Shown: positions 1 through 4,514 of the stretch, piece by piece
How positions within the stretch are numbered: position 1 is the first letter of the stretch
Layout: each line of letters begins with the position of its first letter
Source of the DNA: an uncultured Clostridia bacterium
GTDB taxonomy: Bacteria > Bacillota > Clostridia > Oscillospirales > CAG-272
Length of the DNA stretch: 12,832 bases
Reading direction: 5' to 3'
NCBI GenBank assembly: GCA_947627815.1
Contig: CANQXN010000037.1
Span: forward strand, 1-12,832
Position numbers and translations under genes: made by a program
The notes under the pieces: model-generated
Database searches by the model: none
Told to the model about the DNA's origin: nothing
What the model saw: only the letters and a program-made list of their open reading frames with translations

Positions 1-4
1 CTCC

Positions 5-22
5 CTCCGCTTTTTTGCGGAG
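5..22 (+). terminator. Small hairpin with T-loop, possible end of an upstream terminator
   Basis: CTCCGC at 5-10 pairs perfectly with GCGGAG at 17-22 around a loop of six T. Only three T follow, so it is a weak candidate for a rho-independent terminator of a gene left of the window. It sits just before the ribosome site of the first lipoprotein, so a leader hairpin is equally possible. Confidence 0.25.
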
Positions 23-38
23 TTTCCGGGAGGTTCGA

Positions 39-530
39 TTGAAAAAACTCTCTCTGGTTGTGATGCTGGTTCTTCTGCTTTCGGGCATGACCTCGTGCGG
101 GACGGTAGAGGAAAGGCCGCTTGATTTTTCCGTCGGCGGTATGACAGTGACATTGACCAACAGGTTTTCTTATTCGAACGCCGGGGCATATAACGCCTGT
201 TTCTTGTCAGACGCCGTGGCGGTCTATGTGCTGAAAGAGGACTTTGAAAAATTCTCATCGCCCGAGGCAATGACATTGACCGACTACGCCGAGGCGGTTC
301 TTGCCAATAATGATAAGAATCTTCCCATCAGCGTTGATGACGGGATTGTTTCATTTTCGTTTGAAGAGAGCATCGGCGGGATTGTTCAGTGCTATTATGT
401 CTGCGTCTATCGCGGCAGCGATGCCTTTTGGACGATACAGTTCATCTGTGAACAGGCGCAAAAAGCGCAGTTGGATGCGTCTATGAAAGAATGGGCGAAA
501 TCCGTGCGTTTTAAAGAAAGCGACAATTGA
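39..530 (+). CDS. Small secreted lipoprotein of unknown function
   Basis: Predicted 163-residue lipoprotein. I start it at the TTG at 39 because GGGAGG lies at 28-33, five bases upstream, and the product then begins Met-Lys-Lys followed by a hydrophobic stretch. An upstream in-frame TTG at 15 would add eight residues but falls in a hairpin. The signal peptide ends in a lipobox (Met-Thr-Ser-Cys, Cys20), so the mature protein should be lipid-anchored outside the membrane. The rest is a compact domain of alternating strands with a C-terminal helix ending in the pattern W-A-K-S-V-R-F. It resembles small uncharacterised Clostridia lipoproteins. I recognise no catalytic motif. The stop lies four bases before tRNA-Leu, so the two may be co-transcribed. 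Function unknown. Confidence 0.8.
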   Translation: MKKLSLVVMLVLLLSGMTSCGTVEERPLDFSVGGMTVTLTNRFSYSNAGAYNACFLSDAVAVYVLKEDFEKFSSPEAMTLTDYAEAVLANNDKNLPISVDDGIVSFSFEESIGGIVQCYYVCVYRGSDAFWTIQFICEQAQKAQLDASMKEWAKSVRFKESDN

Positions 531-534
531 ATAT

Positions 535-621
535 GCAGGTGTGGTGAAACTGGCAGACACGTAAGATTCAGGTTCTTATGGCAGCAATGCCATGCAGGTT
601 CAAGTCCTGTCACCTGCACCA
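535..621 (+). tRNA. tRNA-Leu, anticodon CAG
   Basis: A full cloverleaf can be drawn. The acceptor stem is GCAGGTG (535-541) with CACCTGC (611-617), then discriminator A618 and an encoded CCA (619-621). The anticodon stem TAAGA/TCTTA encloses the seven-base loop TTCAGGT, giving anticodon CAG with G at position 37. A long class-II variable arm (GGCA, loop GCAA, TGCC) and a D-arm with GTGGTGAAACTGGCAGACAC are as expected for tRNA-Leu. The T-arm is GCAGG-TTCAAGT-CCTGT. It reads CUG leucine codons. Confidence 0.97.
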
Positions 622-660
622 CCAAAAAGAGGAGCCGAAGGCTCCTCTTTTTGGTGGTGC
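616..660 (+). terminator. Rho-independent terminator of tRNA-Leu with an extended stem
   Basis: A perfect 21-base-pair inverted repeat, 616-636 with 640-660, surrounds a three-base loop (GAA). The core is GAGGAGCC/GGCTCCTC followed by five T (648-652), a classic intrinsic terminator. The stem continues below the T-run because the bases after it (GGTGGTGC) complement the tRNA 3' end GCACCACC. In longer transcripts the acceptor/CCA end could therefore be paired with downstream RNA. Confidence 0.9.
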
Positions 661-675
661 CACGCTTCACGGACT

Positions 676-741
676 CGAACCTCAGCTTTGCGGTAGTAAA
701 ATAAACGATTCTTGCCCAATAATACCGCAAAGCAAGGTTCG
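676..741. repeat. Long imperfect inverted repeat downstream of tRNA-Leu
   Basis: The left arm 676-695 (CGAACCT-CA-GCTTTGCGGTA) and right arm 723-741 (TACCGCAAAGC-A-AGGTTCG) are inverted copies, differing only by a small bulge next to GC. The loop is about 27 AT-rich bases. The right arm runs into the second copy of the tRNA 3' end. On the minus strand the left arm continues as GGTTCGAGTCC, a T-loop-like string, and then a CACCA at the edge of the terminator. I see no open reading frame and no T-run after it. Likely a remnant of tRNA-end rearrangement or a small palindromic element; role unknown. Confidence 0.7.
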
Positions 742-742
742 T

Positions 743-762
743 AAGTCCTGTCACCTGCACCA
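743..762 (+). repeat. Direct repeat of the tRNA-Leu 3' end (candidate attachment-site core)
   Basis: AAGTCCTGTCACCTGCACCA at 743-762 is identical to 602-621, the T-arm, acceptor and CCA of tRNA-Leu. Similarity continues upstream as GCA-AGGTTC-GT against GCAGGTTC, with three extra bases that would enlarge the T-loop, so this copy is not part of a working tRNA. Duplicated tRNA 3' ends are a known mark of tyrosine-recombinase integration into tRNA genes. No integrase is present in the window and the copies are only 141 bases apart, so the copy may instead be a remnant. Confidence 0.75.
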
Positions 763-817
763 ATACAGAAAAGTGCGCTGTGTCAGGTTGTTGATATATT
801 ATTCGAGGAGGAAAGAC

Positions 818-1330
818 ATGACGGAGCTTGCTTTATATGATGAATCAAGAAAAAAATTAATGATTCAAATGGTCGCGTCATTTTTTGCGGATCATTTCTC
901 CATTTCAGAAAATGAACAAGCGGATGTTACCGAGGAAAGATTGTCACTGGCGGAAGAAAATTTGCAGGATTGGTTAAATGAAAAAGAAACCAGACTGTTT
1001 TTCATTAAGGAAAACGGTTTGGAGGTCGGAGTGCTAATATTAAAATCGCACGGAGGAAGCGTGGTATGGATTGAAAACCTCTATGTAAAAAAAGAGATGC
1101 GTAACCAAGGCATTGCTTCTCGCGCGATTGCTCTCGCAGAAAAATATGCGGTCGATGTTATGAAAGCGCCGGCCATTTGTATGGATGTTATCCCGCAAAA
1201 CGAAGCCGCCATAAAATTATACCGTTCCCTTGGGTATGATACCATTGCAATGATTACGCTTCGTAAAAGTCTTTCGGAAGCAAAGCGCGACCATCCCATT
1301 TCATTCCTTGGGTATGAATTTTTCAAATGA
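818..1330 (+). CDS. GNAT-family N-acetyltransferase
   Basis: Predicted 170-residue cytoplasmic acetyltransferase of the GNAT fold, expected to move an acetyl group from acetyl-CoA to an amine. The substrate cannot be told. The start at 818 follows a perfect AGGAGG (806-811) at six bases. The acetyl-CoA pyrophosphate-binding motif A is visible as R-N-Q-G-I-A (residues 95-100) after the strand I-E-N-L-Y-V, and motif B as N-E-A-A-I-K-L-Y-R-S-L-G-Y near residue 130. Length fits a single-domain GNAT. The gene is AT-richer than the genes beyond 3350. An ASCH gene follows after 70 bases with no terminator between, so the two may share a transcript. The promoter is not clear: the region upstream holds the tRNA-derived repeats. 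Confidence 0.9.
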   Translation: MTELALYDESRKKLMIQMVASFFADHFSISENEQADVTEERLSLAEENLQDWLNEKETRLFFIKENGLEVGVLILKSHGGSVVWIENLYVKKEMRNQGIASRAIALAEKYAVDVMKAPAICMDVIPQNEAAIKLYRSLGYDTIAMITLRKSLSEAKRDHPISFLGYEFFK

Positions 1331-1400
1331 TTCCATTACTTGTCAAAATCATCTCGCAGAATCGGACTTAAATTCAAATCTAACAAGAGGAAGTAAAACT

Positions 1401-1748
1401 TTGACACATGCCATGAAGTTAGCCCCCACAGCTTTCAAATCGATCCGTTCAGGCAAAAAGACAATAGAAATGCGCCTTTATGATGAAAAGCGTGCAAAAG
1501 TAATGGTGGGCGACGAAATTGAATTTGAGAATACAGTCACTCACCAAAAAATCAAGTGTATTGTTATCAGTCTCACGCGTTATAAAGACTTTTATGAATT
1601 ATATTCCAATGTGGATAAAATCGCAATTGGATATAGCGCCAACGAAACGGCCAACGCGGAGGATATGTACGCATTTTATTCTCCCGAACAGGTAAAACAG
1701 CATGGCGTCTTGGCAATAGAAATCAGAGTAATATATTTTTCCACTTAA
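1401..1748 (+). CDS. ASCH-domain protein
   Basis: Predicted 115 residues, nearly the whole of which is one ASCH (ASC-1 homology) domain, a PUA-like fold thought to bind RNA or modified nucleotides. The N-terminal signature is present: H-A-M-K-L at the start, then I-R-S-G-K-K-T-I-E-M-R-L-Y-D-E-K-R and V-G-D-E-I-E-F. I choose the TTG at 1401 because AGAGGAA (1386-1392) lies eight bases upstream and small ASCH proteins normally begin just before this H-x-M-K-L segment. The reading frame opens further upstream, but that part is not ASCH-like. The second half holds a Y-K-D-F-Y-E-L-Y stretch and ends in a conserved-looking strand. The target RNA or metabolite is unknown. Confidence 0.85.
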   Translation: MTHAMKLAPTAFKSIRSGKKTIEMRLYDEKRAKVMVGDEIEFENTVTHQKIKCIVISLTRYKDFYELYSNVDKIAIGYSANETANAEDMYAFYSPEQVKQHGVLAIEIRVIYFST

Positions 1749-1782
1749 CATAGAAAAAATCAATCTAAAATCAAATCAGTAT

Positions 1783-1831
1783 AATCCGAACCAAACACTC
1801 GTGACGAGTGAATGGTTCGGATTTACTTTTT
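1783..1831 (+). terminator. Rho-independent terminator after the ASCH gene
   Basis: AATCCGAACCA (1783-1793) pairs with TGGTTCGGATT (1813-1823), and CACTCG pairs with CGAGTG around a TGA loop. The two stems are separated by a symmetric AA/AA internal loop. A run of T (1827-1831) follows. It closes the GNAT-ASCH unit. Confidence 0.85.
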
Positions 1832-1853
1832 ATCTGTGAGCGCCGTCTGTTAC

Positions 1854-1882
1854 TTGCGCTTCTCCTGTTTTTATGATATAAT
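1854..1882 (+). promoter_or_regulatory. SigA-type promoter for the lipoprotein / GIY-YIG unit
   Basis: TTGCGC (1854-1859), a 17-base spacer and a perfect TATAAT (1877-1882). Transcription would begin near 1889, giving a leader of about 33 bases before the ATG at 1922. Confidence 0.75.
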
Positions 1883-1921
1883 CATAAAGTAATAAACGGT
1901 AATTTATTGGAGAAGCGTATT

Positions 1922-2413
1922 ATGAAAACATTTGCCCGTGGCATCATTGCGGCGGTAATATTGATATTGTGTTTTACCTTATCTGCTTGCGGAAATAAAT
2001 ATGTAAGCCATTATAGTGCGATGTTGGTGGTAAAGACAAATACCTCCCATAAAGCGTCGGTTTCATTTGATAGTTTTAGCGGAACCTATGTCATAAAATT
2101 GAAAAACAATAGTGCAGACGAGGTGTTTTTGACTTATGAAGCGACATTGGGAGAAGGAAATATAAAAGTTTACTATGATTTTAATGATGAAAAGCTGGAC
2201 TTATTTGAAATTGCGACGAACGGTTCTGTTGATAAAAAAACCGAAACTTTTACAGGCAATAAAACAATTTATATAATCATTGAATCGACGGTAAATGCCA
2301 TGATGGCAGTTTTTCGTTTGTTTTGGAAAAATCAGAGAAATAATTTTCAAATTGCCCACCCAGACAACGAGCATCTATACCATGGATTTTGTTATAGCGA
2401 TGGAGAAAACTAA
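1922..2413 (+). CDS. Small lipoprotein with probable C-terminal frameshift
   Basis: Open frame of 163 residues. Start at the ATG at 1922, with GGAG at 1909-1912. The signal peptide ends in the lipobox Leu-Ser-Ala-Cys (Cys23), so the mature protein should be lipid-anchored outside the membrane. The middle is a beta-rich domain with I-K-V-Y-Y-D-F-N-D-E-K and T-E-T-F-T-G-N-K-T-I-Y-I-I-I-E-S, as in small uncharacterised Clostridia lipoproteins. After Glu121 the annotated frame turns into unusual sequence. If one base is missing around 2285-2286, the neighbouring frame continues as D-G-K-C-H-D-G-S-F-S-F-V-L-E-K-S-E-K and stops at 2341-2343, which looks like the natural end. The intact product would be about 140 residues. 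Function unknown. It is followed by a GIY-YIG gene on the same strand. Confidence 0.75.
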   Translation: MKTFARGIIAAVILILCFTLSACGNKYVSHYSAMLVVKTNTSHKASVSFDSFSGTYVIKLKNNSADEVFLTYEATLGEGNIKVYYDFNDEKLDLFEIATNGSVDKKTETFTGNKTIYIIIESTVNAMMAVFRLFWKNQRNNFQIAHPDNEHLYHGFCYSDGEN

Positions 2414-2414
2414 A

Positions 2415-3260
2415 ATGTTAAAACTTCTTGATGTTTTGAAAATTGCCGAAGCCGAATTGAAGAATTACAAAGTTCATTTTGCCATAGGGGCAACTGATAA
2501 AATGGTGCCATATCATAAATTCCTGATTGGTGAATTCAAGGAGTGGCAAGAAGGGCAGACAAATAAAAACTTTCACCGACCCTATGTTTTATCTTTGATT
2601 TATTACAAAAAGGATCTATGGATTTTCGGCGGAGTCTATCAAGTGACCGGAAAACCTGTTCCCATCGAGAACCCGGAAGACAATTGGAAAGGGTGGAAAT
2701 ATACAACTGAGCTAATAGAGTGCCAAACCGATTTGATTGGCAGGATAATGGTTTCTTACAAGAAAGAATATCGTCAATCCTATCCAAATTTGGAAATGAT
2801 TCCTGAAAACGGTATGCGTCCGCGAGACATGTGCGTATCTTCCATTCTCGATAAACGGGTTTCCATTAACGATTTTGTCGGGTTTGACAAAGTCAACATT
2901 GATTACGAAACATTGCAAGTGATCATGAGAGATAATATTCCATCGTGGCGCGCGGCACTTTCCAATGTAAAAGGCATTTATCTGATAGCCGATATGAAAA
3001 CAGGAAAACAGTATGTCGGTAGCGCCTATGGCGATGAATGTATCTGGCAAAGATGGTCGGCATATGCAAAAGACGGACACGGCGGCAATCAGGAATTAAA
3101 GGCGCTGTTATCAGAACAAGGAGAAAAGTATAAATACAATTTTAAATATTCCATTCTTGAAGTTTGTAATATGAATCTCGGAAACGACTATATCATAGGA
3201 CGCGAAAGTTATTGGAAAGAAGTATTGCAAACAAGGGAATTTGGTCTGAACAAAAACTAA
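2415..3260 (+). CDS. GIY-YIG nuclease-family protein
   Basis: Predicted 281 residues: a roughly 185-residue N-terminal region of unknown role, then a GIY-YIG domain. The domain shows G-I-Y at 187-189, Y-V-G at 200-202, the conserved W-Q-R-W and G-H-G-G-N stretch after it, a Glu in R-E-S-Y-W-K (Glu264, candidate metal ligand) and a terminal L-N-K-N with the usual Asn. The key positions are present, so a metal-dependent endonuclease activity is plausible but untested. I choose the ATG at 2415 because GGAG (2402-2405) lies nine bases upstream. An in-frame ATG at 2400 would add M-E-K-T-K. No transposase, homing partner or methylase is beside it, so a homing, repair or defence role cannot be decided. 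AT-rich like its neighbours. Confidence 0.87.
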   Translation: MLKLLDVLKIAEAELKNYKVHFAIGATDKMVPYHKFLIGEFKEWQEGQTNKNFHRPYVLSLIYYKKDLWIFGGVYQVTGKPVPIENPEDNWKGWKYTTELIECQTDLIGRIMVSYKKEYRQSYPNLEMIPENGMRPRDMCVSSILDKRVSINDFVGFDKVNIDYETLQVIMRDNIPSWRAALSNVKGIYLIADMKTGKQYVGSAYGDECIWQRWSAYAKDGHGGNQELKALLSEQGEKYKYNFKYSILEVCNMNLGNDYIIGRESYWKEVLQTREFGLNKN

Positions 3261-3292
3261 AGTATAGCCGGCCTTTGCAATTCGGCGCGGGC

Positions 3293-3321
3293 TTGCATTT
3301 TTCCTTGCGATGTGATATAAT
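3293..3321 (+). promoter_or_regulatory. SigA-type promoter of the carbonic anhydrase gene
   Basis: TTGCAT (3293-3298), 17 bases, then TATAAT (3316-3321) preceded by an extended TG at 3313-3314. The predicted start near 3328 leaves a short leader before the ATG at 3357. It marks the gene as separate from the upstream AT-rich unit. Confidence 0.8.
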
Positions 3322-3356
3322 CGATAACGCAATTTCGGAATATGGGGGTCAATGGC

Positions 3357-3926
3357 ATGACACAGGCGCACGGCTTTTCTTTGTCAGCCGAAAAGGCTTT
3401 GGAAAAACTGAAACAGGGCAATAAGCTCTATCTTTCTAACGAGAACCCGATGGGAAATTTCTCTTTAGCGCGCCGCAAGGCCACGGCGGAAGAGGGACAG
3501 CATCCTTTTGCCATTGTTGTGACCTGTTCCGATTCCCGCGTGGTGCCGGAGGCTCTTTTTTCCTGCGGCATCGGCGATCTCTTTGTGATCCGGGTGGCGG
3601 GCAATGTGATCGACGACGATGTGCTGGGCAGTATTGAATATGCGGCTTCTCATTTGGGCTGTCCACTGGCGGTTGTTTTGGGGCATACCGGCTGCGGCGC
3701 CGTCGACGCCGCCCTGCATCATGCGCCGGAAGGCCATATCCGCTTTATTACCGAAGAAATCCGGCGGGCGATCGGCAAGGAAGAAGACGCCGATGCCGCG
3801 TGTCTTCTCAATGTCAGGCACGCGGTGGCAAAGATTCAAAAGGAGCTTCCCGCGCTTTGCGCGAGTGGCCTTACGGTCGCGGGGGCGGTCTATCATCTTT
3901 CCGACGGTCGTGTTGCTTTTGACTGA
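3357..3926 (+). CDS. Beta-class carbonic anhydrase
   Basis: Predicted 189-residue zinc enzyme interconverting CO2 and bicarbonate in the cytoplasm. The beta-class zinc site is complete: Cys57, Asp59 and Arg61 in C-S-D-S-R, then His110 and Cys113 in G-H-T-G-C-G-A. The segment V-I-R-V-A-G-N (residues 77-83) is also typical. Length fits the bacterial family and no signal peptide is seen, so the protein is cytoplasmic. I choose the ATG at 3357 because a GGGGG stretch (3344-3348) lies upstream. The ATG at 3342 would add five residues and has little ribosome site. It has its own promoter and ends at a hairpin shared with a convergent gene, so it is probably a single-gene transcript. It supplies bicarbonate for carboxylases or helps pH control; which matters here is not shown. 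Confidence 0.95.
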   Translation: MTQAHGFSLSAEKALEKLKQGNKLYLSNENPMGNFSLARRKATAEEGQHPFAIVVTCSDSRVVPEALFSCGIGDLFVIRVAGNVIDDDVLGSIEYAASHLGCPLAVVLGHTGCGAVDAALHHAPEGHIRFITEEIRRAIGKEEDADAACLLNVRHAVAKIQKELPALCASGLTVAGAVYHLSDGRVAFD

Positions 3927-3935
3927 AAAACGGTA

Positions 3936-3992
3936 TAAAAAATCATCGGGCGAGTTGTGCCGGAAAGCATAACTCGCCCGATTCTTTATGAT
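3936..3992. terminator. Bidirectional terminator between convergent genes
   Basis: A perfect 12-base-pair stem, 3945-3956 (ATCGGGCGAGTT) with 3971-3982, has a 14-base loop. A run of A at 3937-3942 supplies the U-tract for the minus-strand transcript. The plus strand has a T-rich but interrupted tail (3982-3997). It should serve both the carbonic anhydrase gene and the minus-strand gene that ends at 3986. Confidence 0.85.
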
Positions 3993-4348
3993 TTTTCTTT
4001 GGTGAGGTCATAACTCATTTCCAAAAGAAAGAGGATGTCCTCTTCCTGCGCCGTCCCGTCTAACAGCAGGGTGACCCAATGCGCTTTATTCATGTGATAG
4101 CCTGGCAAAATTCCGGGGCGCGTCAAAACGCTGCTTTGATAGAGCGGAGAACATTTCACATCGAGGATGGCCACTTGGCCGGAGCCGCTAAGCCCCAAAT
4201 GAGCGCGGGGGACTTCCATGACGACGGCAAACCATTTTCGGTTTCCGCTGTGGCGCAGTACAAAGGCATCGGGCGTCTTTTGCCAGAGATATTCCGGCAT
4301 AGCACCATATCGGTCTTGTACATAAGAAAGCAGCTGAGAGGTGTTCAT
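3986..4348 (-). CDS. MmcQ/YjbR-family protein
   Basis: Predicted 120 residues on the minus strand, starting at the ATG whose complement is 4346-4348, with GGAGGA (complement of 4355-4360) six bases upstream. The open frame extends 34 codons further, but that stretch covers the promoter and is not family-like. Family features: an N-terminal helix, the segment P-D-A-F-V-L-R-H-S-G-N-R-K-W-F-A-V-V-M, a D-V-K-C-S-P motif, and the final P-G-Y-H-M-N-K-A-H-W-V-T-L segment typical of this CyaY-like fold. The family is often called DNA-binding, but the cellular role is poorly known. The gene is divergent from the large operon and convergent with the carbonic anhydrase gene. Confidence 0.9.
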   Translation of the reverse strand: MNTSQLLSYVQDRYGAMPEYLWQKTPDAFVLRHSGNRKWFAVVMEVPRAHLGLSGSGQVAILDVKCSPLYQSSVLTRPGILPGYHMNKAHWVTLLLDGTAQEEDILFLLEMSYDLTKEKS

Positions 4349-4369
4349 GGCGTGTCCTCCTTTTTTAAC

Positions 4370-4398
4370 AGTATAACACACTTCAAAGCGGGAATCAA
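4370..4398 (-). promoter_or_regulatory. SigA-type promoter of the MmcQ/YjbR gene
   Basis: Reading the minus strand: TTGATT (complement of 4393-4398), a 17-base spacer, then TATACT (complement of 4370-4375). The start would fall near 4363, just upstream of the GGAGGA ribosome site. Confidence 0.7.
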
Positions 4399-4443
4399 TC
4401 CCAAAATTCCAACCGGCTGAGCGCGTTTTTGGCTCGGCAAAAT

Positions 4444-4472
4444 TTGACAAACCCCAAAAAGCGTGCTATAAT
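4444..4472 (+). promoter_or_regulatory. Consensus SigA promoter of the surface-protein/ECF operon
   Basis: A perfect TTGACA (4444-4449), a 17-base spacer (4450-4466) and a perfect TATAAT (4467-4472) preceded by TG at 4464-4465. Transcription should start near 4479, leaving a leader of about 36 bases. That is too short for a riboswitch. I see no clear operator. It stands back-to-back with the minus-strand promoter at 4370-4398. Confidence 0.9.
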
Positions 4473-4514
4473 GTTTCGTCGTAGAGAACACAACACTTCG
4501 ATAAGGACAAGAGT

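Noticed and set aside
676..741. Integron attC-like site
   Set aside because: The inverted repeat is the right size, but the required core strings (RYYYAAC and GTTRRRY) are not at its ends and no integron integrase or cassette array is present.
407..763. Minus-strand open frame of 118 codons across the tRNA region
   Set aside because: It is antisense to tRNA-Leu and its terminator. The V-T-G-L-E-P-A-W-type peptide is a known artefact of reading tRNA-Leu backwards, and there is no ribosome site.
792..800. Extended -10 like TGATATATT before the acetyltransferase gene
   Set aside because: It would start transcription inside the AGGAGG ribosome site at about 807, and no -35 element is present.
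578..817. N-terminal extension of the acetyltransferase frame back into the tRNA
   Set aside because: The frame is open only because of the tRNA and repeat sequence. AGGAGG and the ATG at 818 give a normal GNAT start and length.
3261..3300. Terminator after the GIY-YIG gene
   Set aside because: Only a weak TGCAA/TTGCA pairing with a large loop precedes the T-run at 3298-3302, which is itself part of the carbonic anhydrase promoter spacer.
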